A stretch of 64,000 nucleotides of DNA from Mycobacterium branderi. GTDB lineage: Bacteria > Actinomycetota > Actinomycetes > Mycobacteriales > Mycobacteriaceae. Below, one piece after another: positions 63,004-64,000 of this stretch. The notes beneath the pieces were generated by a model, which saw only the letters and a list, made by a program, of their open reading frames with translations, did not search any database and had not been told where the DNA came from. The position numbers were made by a program, and so were the translations under genes. How positions within the stretch are numbered: position 1 is the first letter of the stretch; each line of letters begins with the position of its first letter. The stretch covers positions 800,258 through 864,257 of the forward strand of contig NZ_AP022607.1 of NCBI RefSeq assembly GCF_010728725.1, read 5' to 3'.

Positions 63004-64000
63004 GCGCTGCTGCCTGCCTTCTCCAGCTGCCGGTCGTCCTCGCCCGGCGGGGCGCAGTCAAACACATCCAGCGTTACCTGCTGCAGTCGCTTTGCGAACG
63101 CGGAACCGCTGTAAGGGAATTGGGTGATTATCTTACCGTTGGGGTGCCGGAAGTAGTTGTTGCAGTTGGCCGCCCACACTTTACCCGCCAGCGCATCTTG
63201 GATCTCGCGGTTGTAAGCGTCGTGCACGCTGCGTTTGACTTCGACCGTGCGGATGTTCCGGTAAACCATCTCATCAAGGACGCGGCGAGCGAATTCGGCT
63301 TGGGCCTCGAGGATATAGATGATCGAGGTGACCCCGTTGGTGTTGGGTCCATACAGGGTGAACAGATTCGGATAGCCGGGCACCACGGTTCCCAGATACG
63401 CCTCGGCACCGTCACGCCACTCGTCACGAAGACGACGGGCGTCCCTGCCGTAGACGTCAAGGCTGCTCAGATAGTCGGCGGCTTTGAATCCAGTCCCGTA
63501 GACGACGGTGTCGACGCGGTGTTCGGTGCCCTCGGCGGTGCGCAAACCGTGCTCGGTGAACGCCACGATCGGCGAGGTCTCCAGCGTGACGTTCGGCAGC
63601 GCAAACGTGGGAAGCCAATCATCGGAGAGCAGCGGGCGTTTGCAGCCCAGCGGATAGTTCGGTAGCAGCTTGGCCCGTAGTTCGGGATCGCGCACGTTCG
63701 CGGCCAGGAATTCGTGGGCCTCCGCGGTGAGCTGCTTGGTCTGCTCGGAGTCGGTGTCGAAGTCCATCTGCTCGTACTGCTGAAAAGCCGCGTCGCGCAG
63801 CTTGCGCGCCTGCTCGGGGTTGCGCTCGAAAAACTCCTGCTGTTCAGCAGTGAACGGCGCGTCCAGGCGCGGGCTGACCCAGGTCGGTGTGCGCTGAAAT
63901 ACCGTCAGGTGCTTTGTGTCGGCGGCGATTGCGGGCACGTACTGGATGGCGCTGGCTCCGGTACCGATTGAGGCGACCCGTTCTCCCGCAGTTGATTTCA
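63000..64000 (-). CDS. Flavin-containing (Baeyer-Villiger-type) monooxygenase, C-terminal part, cut by the window edge
   Basis: The last 330 or so residues of a two-dinucleotide-domain monooxygenase, open to the window edge. The NADPH-binding loop IGTGASAIQ lies near the edge. HLTVFQRTPTWVSPR, GCKRPLLSDDWLPTF, VVYGTGFKAADYLS and FTLYGPNTNG follow in the order expected for BVMO/cyclohexanone-monooxygenase-like proteins. It would insert oxygen next to a ketone. The FAD-binding N-terminus and the BVMO fingerprint lie outside. It is followed with a four-base overlap by the SDR relic. Confidence 0.87.
   Translation of the reverse strand, partial: KSTAGERVASIGTGASAIQYVPAIAADTKHLTVFQRTPTWVSPRLDAPFTAEQQEFFERNPEQARKLRDAAFQQYEQMDFDTDSEQTKQLTAEAHEFLAANVRDPELRAKLLPNYPLGCKRPLLSDDWLPTFALPNVTLETSPIVAFTEHGLRTAEGTEHRVDTVVYGTGFKAADYLSSLDVYGRDARRLRDEWRDGAEAYLGTVVPGYPNLFTLYGPNTNGVTSIIYILEAQAEFARRVLDEMVYRNIRTVEVKRSVHDAYNREIQDALAGKVWAANCNNYFRHPNGKIITQFPYSGSAFAKRLQQVTLDVFDCAPPGEDDRQLEKAGSSA

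Noticed and set aside
1..64000. Insertion sequences, prophage, CRISPR arrays, tRNA or rRNA genes
   Set aside because: I found no transposase-like frames, terminal inverted repeats, regular repeat-spacer units, tRNA cloverleafs or rRNA segments on either strand.

Overview
The window looks like chromosome from a mycobacterium: high GC, GTG/TTG starts, dense head-to-tail operons, and families typical of mycobacterial sterol and lipid catabolism. These include ten cytochrome P450 genes, FadD-type CoA ligases, F420-dependent LLM oxidoreductases, NDMA-dependent alcohol dehydrogenases, an alpha-methylacyl-CoA racemase and a clear CYP124 homologue. I see no phage, insertion sequence, CRISPR array, tRNA or rRNA. 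The species cannot be fixed from the sequence alone.

Layout. 1-1375: edge-truncated alcohol dehydrogenase and an LLM oxidoreductase (minus). 1621-8301: minus operon SDR, phosphotransferase, DUF7064-like, SDR, FadD, alcohol dehydrogenase. 8415-11638: minus operon NTF2-like, P450, racemase, ferredoxin. 11865-16631: aldehyde dehydrogenase, FadD, CYP124 (plus). 16729-19764: an aldehyde dehydrogenase relic, a flavin dehydrogenase broken by one amber codon, a Rieske oxygenase and a cyclase relic. 19766-27036: FadD and LLM, then acyl-CoA dehydrogenase, hydrolase, DUF7064-like, and a cyclase. 27655-31329: P450, a membrane protein broken by one amber codon, and a P450 whose haem cysteine is tryptophan. 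31387-35846: hydantoinase/acetone-carboxylase-like pair. 36291-43753: P450, then a minus operon of lactonase, phosphotransferase, DUF7064-like, P450, cupin and P450. 43974-45403: two TetR regulators. 45506-56k: flavin dehydrogenase, aldehyde and alcohol dehydrogenases, P450, NTF2-like, DUF7064-like/phosphotransferase and epoxide hydrolase. 56027-64000: a PEP-synthase-like enzyme, a VOC protein, two P450s, an SDR relic and an edge-truncated flavin monooxygenase.

How the genes fit together. The set forms an oxidation ladder: P450 or Rieske hydroxylation, alcohol dehydrogenase, aldehyde dehydrogenase, CoA ligase, racemase, acyl-CoA dehydrogenase. This suits breakdown of a branched isoprenoid or steroid-like compound. 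Two operator families divide the window. Nine copies of a CCAAC-N6-GTTGG palindrome lie upstream of genes between 0 and 36.3 kb. Four copies of a different 29-bp imperfect palindrome lie upstream of genes between 47.5 and 54.8 kb. A gene pair (aminoglycoside-phosphotransferase fold plus DUF7064/CrtC-like protein) occurs three times in different operons, with a fourth DUF7064-like gene elsewhere. This is the best candidate for an undescribed functional unit.

Caveat. From about 37.5 kb rightwards at least nine genes carry one-base frameshifts, many in short homopolymer runs. Either the region is decaying or the assembly has indel errors; the sequence alone cannot decide. Where a gene is broken I give the span of the reconstructed gene.
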